Source of the DNA: Sandaracinus amylolyticus
Lineage (GTDB): Bacteria > Myxococcota_A > Polyangia > Polyangiales > Sandaracinaceae
NCBI RefSeq assembly: GCF_021631985.1
Contig: NZ_CP070225.1
Coordinates: 10,044,001 to 10,108,000 of the forward strand
DNA length: 64,000 nt
Direction of reading: 5' to 3'
Below, in pieces: positions 18,286-27,690 of the stretch. The notes under the pieces were generated by a model. It did no database searches. It saw only the letters and a list, made by a program, of their open reading frames with translations, and was not told where the DNA came from. Made by a program: the position numbers and the translations under genes. Position 1 is the stretch's first letter. Each line of letters opens with the position of its first letter.

Positions 18286-18393
18286 GCACGGTGCTCGCGC
18301 GCCGCTGGGCGCGCGCTCGTTGAGCACGGTGCTCGCGCGCCGCTGGGCGCGCGCTCGTTGAGCACGGTGCTCGCGCGGCGCTGGGCGCGCTGA
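18253..18393. repeat. 38-bp tandem hairpin repeat, 3.7 units
   Basis: Units begin at 18253, 18291, 18329 and 18367 (the last partial and slightly diverged). Each unit folds on itself: GCGCGCC - GCTG - GGCGCGC, flanked by GTGCTC and GAGCAC. The first unit is the 3' end of the RsbT-like gene including its TGA; the last abuts the stop (18394-18396) of the opposing TPR gene. It therefore fills the whole gap between convergent genes and could serve as a bidirectional terminator. Confidence 0.9.
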
Positions 18394-19389
18394 TCAGAAC
18401 GTGCCGCGCACTGCGACGCCGGTGGGCGTCACGTGCAGCGACGCGCTCGGCGCCTGCTCGCTCTCGTCGCCGCCCGAGTCGGCGATCACGAGCGCGAGCG
18501 AGACACCGCCGAGCACGACCGCCGACGCGATCATCACGTCGGTCGCGAGGCTGAGCGTGGCGGTCTCGTCGCGCGCTCCCTCGATCGCCGCGCGATCGCC
18601 GGGCACCACGCCGAGCTGCTCCTGCAGACGATCGTGGCTCTGCACCGCGAGCACCCCGGTGACGACCGCGCCGATCGCGACCGCGCCCGTGATCACGAGC
18701 CCGGTGATGCCGACGGTGCGCACCGGATGCGACTCCGAGCGCTGCTCGACCACGACCGTCGCCGCGATCTCGTGCAGCGTCACGTCGAGCTCGGCGGCCT
18801 CGCCGCCTGCGATCGTGATCGTCTCGCGCCACGGCTGGTGCTCGGGCGCGCGCACCTCGATCACGTGGCGGCCCACGTCGACGGGCAGCGGCTCCGCGAG
18901 CGGCGCGCGTCCGACCTCTTCTTCGTCGACGCGGATCTCCGCGCCGTCGACGTTCACGCGCAGCGCGATGGTGCCGGTGCGGCCGCGCAGCGTCGCGATC
19001 GCCTCCTCGACCTGCGCGCGTCGCTCCGCGTCGATGCGCTCGCCGCCCTGCTCCAGATACGCTTCGAACGCTCGCAGGGCCGCGACGTAGTGCCACATCG
19101 CGAGCTGCGTCTGTCCGATGTTGAACAGCACGTTGTAGGTCGGCAGCACGTCGTACGCGCGCTGGAACTCGATCATCGCCGCTTCGTAGTCGCCCTCTTC
19201 GTAGAGCGTCACGCCGCGCCGGAAGTGCGCGCTCGCCTCGAGCCGCTGTGCCTCGGTGGGACCGGCCTCGGTGGGACCGGCCTCGGCGGTCGCTTCGGCG
19301 GCCTGCGCATGCGCGGCGCCTGGCATCGCGCCGAGCATCGAGAGGACGAGGAGCGCCAGAGCCCAGCGCGCGATTCGTGAGGTCGTCAT
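18394..19389 (-). CDS. TPR/PEGA membrane protein downstream of a Ser/Thr kinase
   Basis: 331 residues. Signal peptide (ALALLVLSMLGAMPGAAHAQA), then a short repeated linker (EAGPTEAGPTEA, encoded by a 15-bp direct repeat). Two or three TPR-type helices follow at about residues 45-125 (HFRRGVTLYEEGDYEAAMIE). Then comes a PEGA-like beta domain at about 140-205 (ALRVNVDGAEIRVDEEEVGR) and two C-terminal hydrophobic helices. The ATG at 19389 lies 22 bases after the kinase stop, so the two form an operon. This architecture is common next to kinases in Myxococcota; a signalling or envelope-scaffold role is inferred. Confidence 0.78.
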   Translation of the reverse strand: MTTSRIARWALALLVLSMLGAMPGAAHAQAAEATAEAGPTEAGPTEAQRLEASAHFRRGVTLYEEGDYEAAMIEFQRAYDVLPTYNVLFNIGQTQLAMWHYVAALRAFEAYLEQGGERIDAERRAQVEEAIATLRGRTGTIALRVNVDGAEIRVDEEEVGRAPLAEPLPVDVGRHVIEVRAPEHQPWRETITIAGGEAAELDVTLHEIAATVVVEQRSESHPVRTVGITGLVITGAVAIGAVVTGVLAVQSHDRLQEQLGVVPGDRAAIEGARDETATLSLATDVMIASAVVLGGVSLALVIADSGGDESEQAPSASLHVTPTGVAVRGTF

Positions 19390-19411
19390 GTCCAGTGCGC
19401 TCTCTCGGCAA

Positions 19412-21154
19412 TCAGGGCGTGGCGTAGGGATCGTCGGTGTCGATGGTGGGCAGTCGGCGGCGCGGCGCGACGAGGATCGATCCATCGTCGTCGCTGGCGG
19501 GCTGCGCTTGCGGCTGCGCGACGGGCGGTGCAGCGGGCGGGGCGCTCGGCGTCTCGGCGCGTACGATGGGCGCGCGCACCGGACGCGAAGGACGGCGACC
19601 ACGCTCGTCCTCCTGGGCGACGGGCGCGTCGTCGGGCGCGGCCTGCAGCGCGACGGCGAGCTCGAGATCACGATCGAACGCGAGCGCGCGACGCTCGGTC
19701 ACGTGACCCTCGGCCTGCACCGTGAGCACGTGCAGCGCCGCGTCCGGCGAGAGCGCGACGTCGAAGGGAAGGGCGATGCTCGCGCCGTCGAGCTCGGCGC
19801 GTGCCGTCTCCGGCTGCGCCGAGATGTGCACGCGGATGCGCGCTGCGGGCGCGACGTCGGAGGGCGCGCTCGCGCTGCTGGGTGCAGTCGGCAGCTCGGT
19901 CGATGCGTCCGGCGCCGAGCCCGCGGTGAGCGCGAGCGCGAGCCCGAGCGCGCCGGTGCCCGCCGCGAGGATCACGCCGATCGCGAGCATCGGCGAGGCG
20001 CGCCGGCGATGCGGCTCCGGTCGCGTCCGCGCGTCGGTGCGCACGGCGTCGCGCGCCTCGTCGGAGAGCGCGCGCTGCTCGGGCGAGAACGACGAGATCT
20101 GCTCGGAGTCGCTCACGCGCGGCAGCCGCGCGATCGCGACGTCGGTGGTCTCCGCGCTGTTCGCCAGTCGGATCTGCTGATCGACGAGCACCTGCATCTC
20201 GCGACGCTCGCGCTCGAAGAGCGGCTCGATCAGCTCGCCGAGCAGGCGCGGGTCGGTCGCGGCCGAGGTGTCCGAGAGGTACTCGTAGATCTCCTGCGCG
20301 AACTGCTCCGCCGTCGCCTGGCGATCCGTCGGCTCGAGCGCGAGCGCTCGCTCGCAGATCTCGACGAGCCGCACCGGCGTGTCGGGCGCGACGTCGCGCA
20401 GCTTCGGCTCGTTGCCCGACATGCGATTCGTGATGCGCTGCAGCTCGGGCACGTTCGCGCCCGCGAGCCGCTTCCCGGTGATCGCCTGCCACATCATCAC
20501 GCCGAGCGGGAAGATGTCCGCGCGGTGATCGAGCGTGTCGCCGCGGAGCTGCTCCGGCGGCATGTAGGCGATCTTGCCCTTGAGCATCCCCTCGCGCGTC
20601 AGGCCCTCACCGCCCGCCGCCTTCGCGATGCCGAAGTCGAGCAGCTTCACCTGCCCGTCGTACGAGATCATGACGTTCTGCGGCGAGACGTCGCGATGCA
20701 CGATGTCGAGCGGCGTGCCGTCGTAGCTCTTCAGCGTGTGCGCGTGATGGAGCCCGCGCGCGGTCTCCGCGAGGATCCGCAGCTGCATCGTGAGTGGCAG
20801 TGACTCGGGCGAGAGCCGTCGCTGGATCGCGCCGAGCGATTGGCCCTGCACGTACTCCATCGCGATGAAATAGCGGCCATCGTCTTCCCCGACTTCGTAT
20901 GTCTGCACGACGTTGGGGTGATTGAGCTGCGCCGCGAGCCGCGCTTCCTGGAGGAACGATTGGATGAAGATCGGATCCTCGAGATCCTCGCGCATCATCT
21001 TGACGACGAGCAGCTTCTGGAATCCCGCTGGGCCCTTCGAGAGCGCGAGGAACACTCGCGCTTGCCCACCTTCGCCGAGCAGCGCGATCACGCGATATCG
21101 GCCGATCATGCGGCTGGAAGGCGCCGCCACTTCCGTGTCGTGCGCAATGCTCAT
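19412..21154 (-). CDS. Membrane Ser/Thr protein kinase (PknB-like)
   Basis: 580 residues from ATG 21154 (MSIAHDTEV). Kinase domain residues about 20-290: glycine loop LLGEGGQARVF, catalytic Lys52 (VVKMM), HRD motif at 153-155 with VSPQN, DFG at 173-175, and MPPEQL substituting for the APE motif. A cytoplasmic linker leads to one transmembrane helix (MLAIGVILAAGTGALGLALAL) and a PEGA-like extracytoplasmic part (VHISAQPETARAELDGASI) ending in a Pro/Ala-rich tail. Sensing by the C-terminal part and phosphorylation of unknown targets is expected. Confidence 0.88.
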   Translation of the reverse strand: MSIAHDTEVAAPSSRMIGRYRVIALLGEGGQARVFLALSKGPAGFQKLLVVKMMREDLEDPIFIQSFLQEARLAAQLNHPNVVQTYEVGEDDGRYFIAMEYVQGQSLGAIQRRLSPESLPLTMQLRILAETARGLHHAHTLKSYDGTPLDIVHRDVSPQNVMISYDGQVKLLDFGIAKAAGGEGLTREGMLKGKIAYMPPEQLRGDTLDHRADIFPLGVMMWQAITGKRLAGANVPELQRITNRMSGNEPKLRDVAPDTPVRLVEICERALALEPTDRQATAEQFAQEIYEYLSDTSAATDPRLLGELIEPLFERERREMQVLVDQQIRLANSAETTDVAIARLPRVSDSEQISSFSPEQRALSDEARDAVRTDARTRPEPHRRRASPMLAIGVILAAGTGALGLALALTAGSAPDASTELPTAPSSASAPSDVAPAARIRVHISAQPETARAELDGASIALPFDVALSPDAALHVLTVQAEGHVTERRALAFDRDLELAVALQAAPDDAPVAQEDERGRRPSRPVRAPIVRAETPSAPPAAPPVAQPQAQPASDDDGSILVAPRRRLPTIDTDDPYATP

Positions 21155-21458
21155 CGGACGCCCGCGTGCTCCCCCCACCCAGTCACGTCCACTCCGGAGG
21201 AAATCTCCGCGTGGGCGCCCCGAGCCCGACGACAAAATACCCGCGTCCCAACGCGCGCATCAACCATTCTCCGCCCCCATTTCGTCACTCGCGCGAAACC
21301 GTTCGTACACACGACGCGCGCGGACCACATCCTGGCGCGCGGTGCGAACGAAATGAAATCGATCGTTTGCACGCTCGCGCCGTTCATGCACCGTGAGGCG
21401 CGCGACACCGACTCGGGGTCGCCGACTCGATAGCGAGGCATGGGGGAGAATGTCTGGC
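21155..21458. other. Divergent intergenic region between kinase and glucan operon
   Basis: About 300 bases between two divergent starts with no convincing ORF of coding character. It must hold promoters for both the kinase operon (leftwards) and the glucan operon (rightwards). The segment around 21346-21380 is relatively AT-rich (GAACGAAATGAAATCGATCG) and is the likeliest promoter area, but I cannot define -35/-10 boxes. A ribosome site GGGGGAGA at 21442-21449 serves the downstream gene. Confidence 0.4.
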
Positions 21459-23405
21459 ATGGTGGCCCACCACTCGACCGCCTGCGCGATCATTGCGCTG
21501 GTACTGCTCGGTGCGTGCGGAGGTGACGATCCGGAGACGGACGCGGCGCCCGTCGTCGGGAGTCGGGTGGTGTTGTCGGAGACGACGGCCACATCGACTC
21601 GCGCGACCTGGGGCGCTGCGACCGACGACGTCACGCCGAGCGCAGAGCTCGAGTACAAAGTCGTGATGAGCGCGGTGGCGGCCTCCGCCATCGACAGTGT
21701 CGAAGAGGCGGAGACGGTCGTCGGCGCAGGGCTCGTGCGCGATTGGACGCGCAACCTGCGCAGCGTCGAGATCGTCGGTCTGACGCCGAACACTGCGCAC
21801 TACGTCGCGCTGCTCGTGCGCGACGAGGCGGGCCATCGCGCGCTCTATGCGCCGTCCGCGGTGACGACGGCGCCCGAGCTCTCGGCCGACAATCGCATCA
21901 CGCGCTTCGCGATCACCTCGCTCACGCCCGAGGTGGTCGGTGAGATCGACGCGGACGCGTCGACGATCTCGGTCACGGTGCCGCGCGGCACCGATCTCAC
22001 GGGCCTCGTCGCGACGTTCACGATCGCCGAGGGCGCGAGCGCGCGCATCGGCAGCGTCGCGCAGGTCTCCGGCACCACCGCCAACGACTTCAGCGCGCCC
22101 GTCGTCTACACCGTGACCTCGCAGAACGGCCTGACGCGCGACTACACGGTCGACGTCGAGCTCGCGCCGCCGGCGTCGGAGAAGCGACTCCTCACGTTCG
22201 CCTTCGAGTCGTTCGATCCCGACGCGGTCGGCGACATCGACGAGACGGCGCACACCGTGACGGTGTTCGTGCCGGGCGATGCGGACCTCACCGAGCTCGC
22301 CGCGACGTTCACCGCGACCTCGAGCGCGACGGTGCGCGTGGGCGACGTGGAGCAGGTCTCGGGCACGACGACGAACGACTTCTCGTCGGACGTGATCTAC
22401 ACGGTCGTCGCGGAGGACGGCTCGGAGCAGGACTACACCGTGAGCGTGGAGCAGGGCGCATCGTCGCTCGCCGCGCTCTCCGCGCTGACGCTCTCGCGCG
22501 GCACGCTCGGCGAGACGTTCGATCGCAATCGCACCGAGTACACCGCGACCCTTCGCTCGCCCTCGCTGACCGTGACCGCGACGACGTTCGATCCCGGCGC
22601 GACGCTCGAGATCGACGGCGCGACGGTCGCATCGGGCGCGGCGTCGGCTCCGATCACGATCGCTCACGGCACGCCGCGCACGATCACGATCGAGGTCACG
22701 GCGCCCGACGCGACGACGACGGAGACCTACTCGATCGTCGTCACTCACGAGCACCCGACGATCGTCGTCGAGGCGCCCGGGGGGACCGAGGCCGTCGAGG
22801 ACGCGCACTGGGCCGACGCCGAGGTGTTCACCGACGCGGTCGACGATGCGATCGGGCGGGTGGGCGATCTGCCGCCGGACGTCTCGCTCCTGCGCGTGAC
22901 CAACGACGCGACGAACCTCTACGTCGCGATCTACCTCGCCGGTGGCGCGCGCAAGGGCTGGAACAACGAGGCTTATCTGCTCATCGACACCGGCTCGACG
23001 AGCGGCGCGACGACGTTCACCTCGAATCCTCCTCTGCCCTGGGGCGACAAGGGATTCGAGACGTCGATCACCGTCGACTTTTCGTTCCACGCGCAAGGCA
23101 ACGAGGCCGCCTTCGCCGCGTTCACCTACGTGGACGACGCGACTGCGGGCACCGGCGTCGAGTCGATGATCGGAGCCGACTTCAACTCGAGCGACGGAGT
23201 CCCGTTCTACGCCGAGATCCGGATCCCGCTCTCCCTCCTCGGTGTGAGCGCGGGGAGCACGATCCGCTTGATCACGCTCCAGAACGACTGGGACGGAATG
23301 GCGAACGGCGAGGTCGCCGACGTCCTGCCCGACTCCACCGCACCGCTCACCTCGGGTGAGAGCGTCGAGATGCTGGACCAGCACGTGAGCTACACCATCC
23401 AGTGA
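21459..23405 (+). CDS. Multi-domain glycan-binding-type lipoprotein, first gene of glucan operon
   Basis: 648 residues from ATG 21459, spaced 9 bases from GGGGGAGA. Lipobox LLGAC. Order of domains: a fibronectin-III-like module (about 30-135); two DUF5018-like repeats (about 145-335) sharing the pattern QVSG-T-NDFS-V-YTV; a cadherin-like beta-sandwich (about 340-435, ALTLSRGTLGETFDRNRTEY); and a C-terminal CBM9/DOMON-like domain (DATNLYVAIYLAGGARKGWN, LPWGDKGFETSITVDFSF). It overlaps the amylase gene by 4 bases. Inference: surface carbohydrate binding in support of the amylase. Confidence 0.75.
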   Translation: MVAHHSTACAIIALVLLGACGGDDPETDAAPVVGSRVVLSETTATSTRATWGAATDDVTPSAELEYKVVMSAVAASAIDSVEEAETVVGAGLVRDWTRNLRSVEIVGLTPNTAHYVALLVRDEAGHRALYAPSAVTTAPELSADNRITRFAITSLTPEVVGEIDADASTISVTVPRGTDLTGLVATFTIAEGASARIGSVAQVSGTTANDFSAPVVYTVTSQNGLTRDYTVDVELAPPASEKRLLTFAFESFDPDAVGDIDETAHTVTVFVPGDADLTELAATFTATSSATVRVGDVEQVSGTTTNDFSSDVIYTVVAEDGSEQDYTVSVEQGASSLAALSALTLSRGTLGETFDRNRTEYTATLRSPSLTVTATTFDPGATLEIDGATVASGAASAPITIAHGTPRTITIEVTAPDATTTETYSIVVTHEHPTIVVEAPGGTEAVEDAHWADAEVFTDAVDDAIGRVGDLPPDVSLLRVTNDATNLYVAIYLAGGARKGWNNEAYLLIDTGSTSGATTFTSNPPLPWGDKGFETSITVDFSFHAQGNEAAFAAFTYVDDATAGTGVESMIGADFNSSDGVPFYAEIRIPLSLLGVSAGSTIRLITLQNDWDGMANGEVADVLPDSTAPLTSGESVEMLDQHVSYTIQ

Positions 23406-25468
23406 TCGACGCGCATCTCGCTCGGAGAGCGCTGCTCGCGGCGCTGGCTGTTCTCGCGGGCGCGTGTGGAGGTGAAGCGCCTCCCGCCGTTCCCGACGCC
23501 GGCGTGCCTCGACATCGGGCCAACACCGATGTCGATTGGCGCGATCAGGTCGTCTATCAGATTCTCGTCGATCGATTCGAGAACGGCGATCCCACCAACG
23601 ACGTCAACGTCGATCGCACGCGCGGAGCGCGATATCACGGCGGTGATTGGCGCGGCGTGATCGAGCGCCTCGACTACATCGAGGCGCTCGGCGCGACTGC
23701 GATCTGGATCAGCCCGGTCGTCGAGAACGTCGAGCTCCACGTCGACGCCGCCGGATATCACGGCTATTCGGCGTCCGATTTCACGCGCCCGAATCCGCAC
23801 TTCGGCGATCTCGCGACCCTGCGCGAGCTCGTCGACGAGGCGCATCGGCGCGGGATCCTCGTGGTGCTCGACATCGTCACGAACCACATCGGACAGCTCT
23901 TCTATTACGACGTCGACGACGACGGCTCGCCCTCGTCCGAGATCCCCGGCGCGGGTGTCGCGCACACTTGCACGCGCGTCTGCGAGGCCGGTGCGTGCAC
24001 GGCCGACGAGCTCGCCTACTGCCGCAGCGCGGGAGAGAGCCTCGACACCGTGAACGAGTGGGATCCCCTCTACGATCCGCGCGGCGTGCGCGCGATGGGG
24101 CGGCCCGACGCGCTCACCGAGGTCGAGTTCCTCGACTGGCCCGACATGAACCGTCGCGCGCCGCCGCGCCCTCCGCCGGAGCTCGACTGGCCCGACGATC
24201 TGCCGTGGTTCGACGAGAGCTCTTGGTACCACCGGCGCGGCCGGATCCCGCCCTTCTTCCCAGGGGGAGAGCTCTCTCGCCGCTTCGTGCGAGAGGCGGA
24301 GACGTACTCCGATTTCGGCGGAGGTCTCTGGGGTCTCGACACCGATCAGCCGATCGTCCAAGAGGCGCTGTTCCGCGTCTATGCGCACTGGGTCGAGGTC
24401 GCGGACTTCGACGGATTCCGCATCGACACCGTGAAGCACGTCGATCGGCCGGACCTCGACCCCGACGTGCGCGGCTTCTGGGGCGACTTCGCGCCGCGCA
24501 TGCGCGCTCACGCCGCATCGCTCGGCAAGTCGTCGTTCTTCATGTTCGGCGAGGCGTTCGACGGAGACGACACGCTCGTGGGCGCGTACACGCGGCCTGG
24601 CACCGATGCGCGCGGCGGGTTCGCGCGGCTCGACTCGATGCTGCACTTCTCGAACAAGTGGCGCGTGTTCGACGAGGTCGTCCGTGACGGCGGCCCGACG
24701 CGCAACGTCGAGTGCGTGCTCGCGGCGCGACGCGGCGCCGCCGAGGAGATCGAGTGGTGTCGCGGCCGCGGCTTCGCGACCGGCGCGACCTACCACACGC
24801 GCTCGGTCGCTTCGCGTGAGCGCGGCGGGACGGGCGTCGCGCCGAGCGAGCAGCTCGTGACGTTCATCGACAACCACGACGTGCCGCGATTCCTGAGCAC
24901 GGGTGCGAGCGTGGAGTCGCTGCACGCCGCGCTCTTCCATCTGCTCACGTGGGACGGAGTGCCCTGCCTCTATTACGGCACCGAGCAGCTCTTCGACGGC
25001 GGCGCCGATCCCGCGAACCGCGAGGACATGTGGGACGGCAATCCTGCGCGCGGGCTCGCGCCGTTCGACACCGAGAATCCGACGTTCGAGCACGTCCGCT
25101 CGCTGATCGCGCTGCGGCGCGCGCATCCCGCGCTCCGTCGCGGGCGCACCACGATCCGCTGGGCGACCGACCGCGAGCGCGGCGCGTCGGACCACGGTCT
25201 CCTCGCGTTCGAGCGCGAGACCACGGACGAGACGCTGCTCGTCGTGCTCAACACCGCGGCCGATCAGACGTCGACCACGTGCACGACGCCCTCGACGCCG
25301 AGCACGTGCATGCGCACGTCGTTCGCGCCCGGTACGCAGCTGCGCGACATCGCCCCCGGCGCCCGAGACTCGACGCATCGAGTCGGTGAGGGTGGTACTC
25401 TGATGCTGACCGTGCCCGCTCGGAGGGGGATGATCTTCGCGCGCGTCGGTGGCGAGGACGAGCCGTGA
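23402..25468 (+). CDS. GH13 alpha-amylase/cyclomaltodextrinase-like lipoprotein
   Basis: 688 residues. GTG start overlaps the upstream stop (GTGA). Lipobox VLAGAC. The GH13 barrel shows all four conserved regions: DIVTNHIG (about 157-164), DGFRIDTVKHV with nucleophile Asp342, FMFGEAFDGDD with acid/base Glu384, and FIDNHDVPRF with Asp493. A long insert (about 175-305) between regions I and II includes several cysteines. It hydrolyses alpha-1,4-glucans such as starch or maltodextrin; cell-surface location is predicted from the lipobox. The stop overlaps the next gene start by 4 bases. Confidence 0.92.
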   Translation: MIDAHLARRALLAALAVLAGACGGEAPPAVPDAGVPRHRANTDVDWRDQVVYQILVDRFENGDPTNDVNVDRTRGARYHGGDWRGVIERLDYIEALGATAIWISPVVENVELHVDAAGYHGYSASDFTRPNPHFGDLATLRELVDEAHRRGILVVLDIVTNHIGQLFYYDVDDDGSPSSEIPGAGVAHTCTRVCEAGACTADELAYCRSAGESLDTVNEWDPLYDPRGVRAMGRPDALTEVEFLDWPDMNRRAPPRPPPELDWPDDLPWFDESSWYHRRGRIPPFFPGGELSRRFVREAETYSDFGGGLWGLDTDQPIVQEALFRVYAHWVEVADFDGFRIDTVKHVDRPDLDPDVRGFWGDFAPRMRAHAASLGKSSFFMFGEAFDGDDTLVGAYTRPGTDARGGFARLDSMLHFSNKWRVFDEVVRDGGPTRNVECVLAARRGAAEEIEWCRGRGFATGATYHTRSVASRERGGTGVAPSEQLVTFIDNHDVPRFLSTGASVESLHAALFHLLTWDGVPCLYYGTEQLFDGGADPANREDMWDGNPARGLAPFDTENPTFEHVRSLIALRRAHPALRRGRTTIRWATDRERGASDHGLLAFERETTDETLLVVLNTAADQTSTTCTTPSTPSTCMRTSFAPGTQLRDIAPGARDSTHRVGEGGTLMLTVPARRGMIFARVGGEDEP

Positions 25469-26883
25469 AGACGAGACACGAGTCACGAGGGGGATGTGTG
25501 CGAGCGATCGACGGACGGATTGGCACTCTCGTAGCGAGCGGATTGGCGCTCTCGCTCGGCTGCTCCGTGGTGCTCGACACCACCGCACGACAGTGCGACT
25601 CGGACTCCGACTGTCGCCGTGCGAGCCCCTCTCTCTCGCTCGCGTGCGTCGATCACGTCTGCGTCGAGCGGGACGGCGGTGTGCAGGAGTTTCCGATCGT
25701 CGTCGACGATCACTTCGAGCCCACCGGGTTCCGCGGCGATCCGGTCGAGGCGTCGGTCGATTGTCCGGTGCGCGCGACCGGCGCCGAACAGCGCGGCGAT
25801 TGCCACGTGATCGCGTACGACCCCTCGGCTCTCGAGGAGTCGGCGAACTACGCGAGCGTGACGTGGCAGAGCCCCGGCGGGAACTGGGGTGACGAGTACG
25901 GCTTCGCGATGCCGAGCGACGCGCGCTCGGTCTCGTTCTATGCGTGGGCCGACGTGGCGGGCGCGAACGCGGTGTTCGGCGTCGGTCATCGCGACGGCGA
26001 CGGCTTCGAGCTGCGCACCCCGCCGATCGCGCTCGGCACCACGCCTCGGCAGTACTGGATCGACGTCACCGACACCCAGTACGACGACGTCGCGAACGGC
26101 TTCACGCTCGAGCTCGCCGCGCCCTCGAGCGGCGCGGTGCGGCTCTTCGTCGACGACATCGTCTGGGACGAGATGCCGCCGCCGGCGCCGCCGGTCGACG
26201 TGACGTTCCAGGTCGACATGACCGCGCGTGCGCTGCCCGACGGCTGCACGGTCTACGTGTACGGCACCTGGAACGACTGGGCGCTCGACGCGGACGCGAC
26301 GATGTCCGACGCCGACGGCGACGACGTCTTCACCGCGACCGTCACGCTGCCGGTGGGCGCCGCGGTCCGCTACAAGTTCGCGTACTCGTGCGGCGACATG
26401 CGTTATCCCGAGACGATCCCGAACGGCTCGACGTGCGGTGTCGACGGTGGTGACTACCTCGATCGCGCGCTCACGCCGGCCGAGACCGCGACGCTGCCCA
26501 CCGTGTGCTTCGGTGCCTGCGAGGGCTGCGACGGACAGGTCGACGTCACGCTCCAGGTGGACCTCGGCACGATGACGCTGGGCGCCGGCTGCACCGTGCA
26601 CGCGCCGGGCGTGTTCAACGACTGGAACCGCGGCGCGGCGGTCATGACGAACACCACCGGCAACGTGTACGCGATCGGCGTGTCGATGCCGGCCGGCCTG
26701 GTCCAGGAGTACAAGTTCGCGATCGACTGCCCCGGGCAGAGCACGCGCTGGGAAGAGCCTCCGCTGGTCGAGGGCTGCACGGTCGCGTCGGACGGCGGCT
26801 ATCGCAACCGCGCGTACACCGCGTCCGGCCCGATCACGCTCGATCCCGTCTGCTTCGGCACCTGCGCTCCCTGCGGCACCTGA
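25465..26883 (+). CDS. Starch-binding-like lipoprotein, third gene of glucan operon
   Basis: 472 residues from the coupled GTG at 25465; a second GTG at 25498 (VRAIDGRIGTLVASGLALSLGC) has a better ribosome site, GAGGGGG at 25487-25493, and gives a cleaner lipoprotein signal. Residues about 60-235 are a beta-sandwich of carbohydrate-binding type. Then come two CBM20/starch-binding-like repeats (about 240-355 and 360-472), sharing VDVTFQVDM / VDVTLQVDL, GTWNDW / GVFNDWNRG and YKFAYSC / YKFAIDC. Inference: holds starch at the cell surface for the amylase. Confidence 0.78.
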   Translation: MKTRHESRGGCVRAIDGRIGTLVASGLALSLGCSVVLDTTARQCDSDSDCRRASPSLSLACVDHVCVERDGGVQEFPIVVDDHFEPTGFRGDPVEASVDCPVRATGAEQRGDCHVIAYDPSALEESANYASVTWQSPGGNWGDEYGFAMPSDARSVSFYAWADVAGANAVFGVGHRDGDGFELRTPPIALGTTPRQYWIDVTDTQYDDVANGFTLELAAPSSGAVRLFVDDIVWDEMPPPAPPVDVTFQVDMTARALPDGCTVYVYGTWNDWALDADATMSDADGDDVFTATVTLPVGAAVRYKFAYSCGDMRYPETIPNGSTCGVDGGDYLDRALTPAETATLPTVCFGACEGCDGQVDVTLQVDLGTMTLGAGCTVHAPGVFNDWNRGAAVMTNTTGNVYAIGVSMPAGLVQEYKFAIDCPGQSTRWEEPPLVEGCTVASDGGYRNRAYTASGPITLDPVCFGTCAPCGT

Positions 26884-27111
26884 GGAGGCGGGCTCGCGGC
26901 GGGGTTGCCTGATCGCCTCGCCGCACTGCGCCTCGACTCCGCCGTGGGCCTCGCCGCAATCGCGACATTCGGCCTCACTCCCTGCGAATCCCCCGCCTTT
27001 TTCGGCCAGAACCGACGTTCCGCGACGTCGGCAACGGGATTGCTCTATCGGGAGTGACGTTCGCGATTGGGCGCGGCGTCGATCCGCTGCATCGCAGTGT
27101 GGGAGAACGTC

Positions 27112-27387
27112 ATGTTGGTCACGATCATCGGTTGGGTTCTGTTCGGCCTCGTCGTGGGTCTGATCGCGCGCGCGATCATGCCCGGCAAGCAGGGCATGGG
27201 CCTCATCGCCACCACGCTCCTCGGCGTCGTCGGCTCGTTCATCGGCGGCTTCATCGGCAACCTGGTGACCGGCCGCGATGCGCTCGCCATGAACCCTGCG
27301 GGCTTCATCGGCGCGGTGCTCGGCGCTCTGCTCGTCCTGTTCCTCGTGGGCATGGTCGGCAGGCGCACGTACCACCGCACGGCCTGA
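27112..27387 (+). CDS. GlsB/YeaQ/YmgE family (transglycosylase-associated) membrane protein
   Basis: 91 residues, three hydrophobic helices rich in glycine: IIGWVLFGLVVGLIARAIMP, then GLIATTLLGVVGSFIGGFIG and GFIGAVLGALLVLFLVGMVG. That is the family signature, including the ARxIMPG turn (ARAIMPGKQGMG). The ATG at 27112 has GGGAG at 27101-27105. Family members are small stress-induced inner-membrane proteins of unknown activity. A 7-bp inverted repeat (CCGACGT / ACGTCGG, 27012-27031) lies upstream and could be regulatory. Confidence 0.88.
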   Translation: MLVTIIGWVLFGLVVGLIARAIMPGKQGMGLIATTLLGVVGSFIGGFIGNLVTGRDALAMNPAGFIGAVLGALLVLFLVGMVGRRTYHRTA

Positions 27388-27456
27388 CGAAGCGCTCACG
27401 CATCGCGGTGATCGCAGCGCGCGGCCCGAGGGTCGCGCGCGCGTCTCCGTCGGCGC

Positions 27457-27690
27457 TCAAGGGCAGGCGAACTGGAGCGGACAGCTCTCGAGCACGAGCA
27501 CCGCACCGGGGCAGCGCGCTGCCATCTCACGACACTGCGCGAGGTTCTCCTCGGTGATGCACGGATCACCGGCGCGGTACCCGGCGCACGCATCGCTGCT
27601 CGCGCCGTCGTCTGTCTGCGTCGGAGGCGTGCTCGAGCCACATCCTCCTCCGATCGCGAGCACCGCGATCGCCATCACCAGCGCTCTCAT
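27457..27690 (-). CDS. Very small Cys-rich lipoprotein
   Basis: 77 residues: MRALVMAIAVLAIGGGC gives a lipobox at Cys17. A Thr/Asp/Ser-rich stretch follows, then a mature domain with paired cysteines (ACAGYRAGDPCITEENLAQC, RCPGAVLVLESCPLQFAC). The ATG overlaps the stop of the upstream membrane-protein gene by 4 bases (ATGA), so it is translated from the same transcript. No family recognised. Confidence 0.65.
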   Translation of the reverse strand: MRALVMAIAVLAIGGGCGSSTPPTQTDDGASSDACAGYRAGDPCITEENLAQCREMAARCPGAVLVLESCPLQFACP

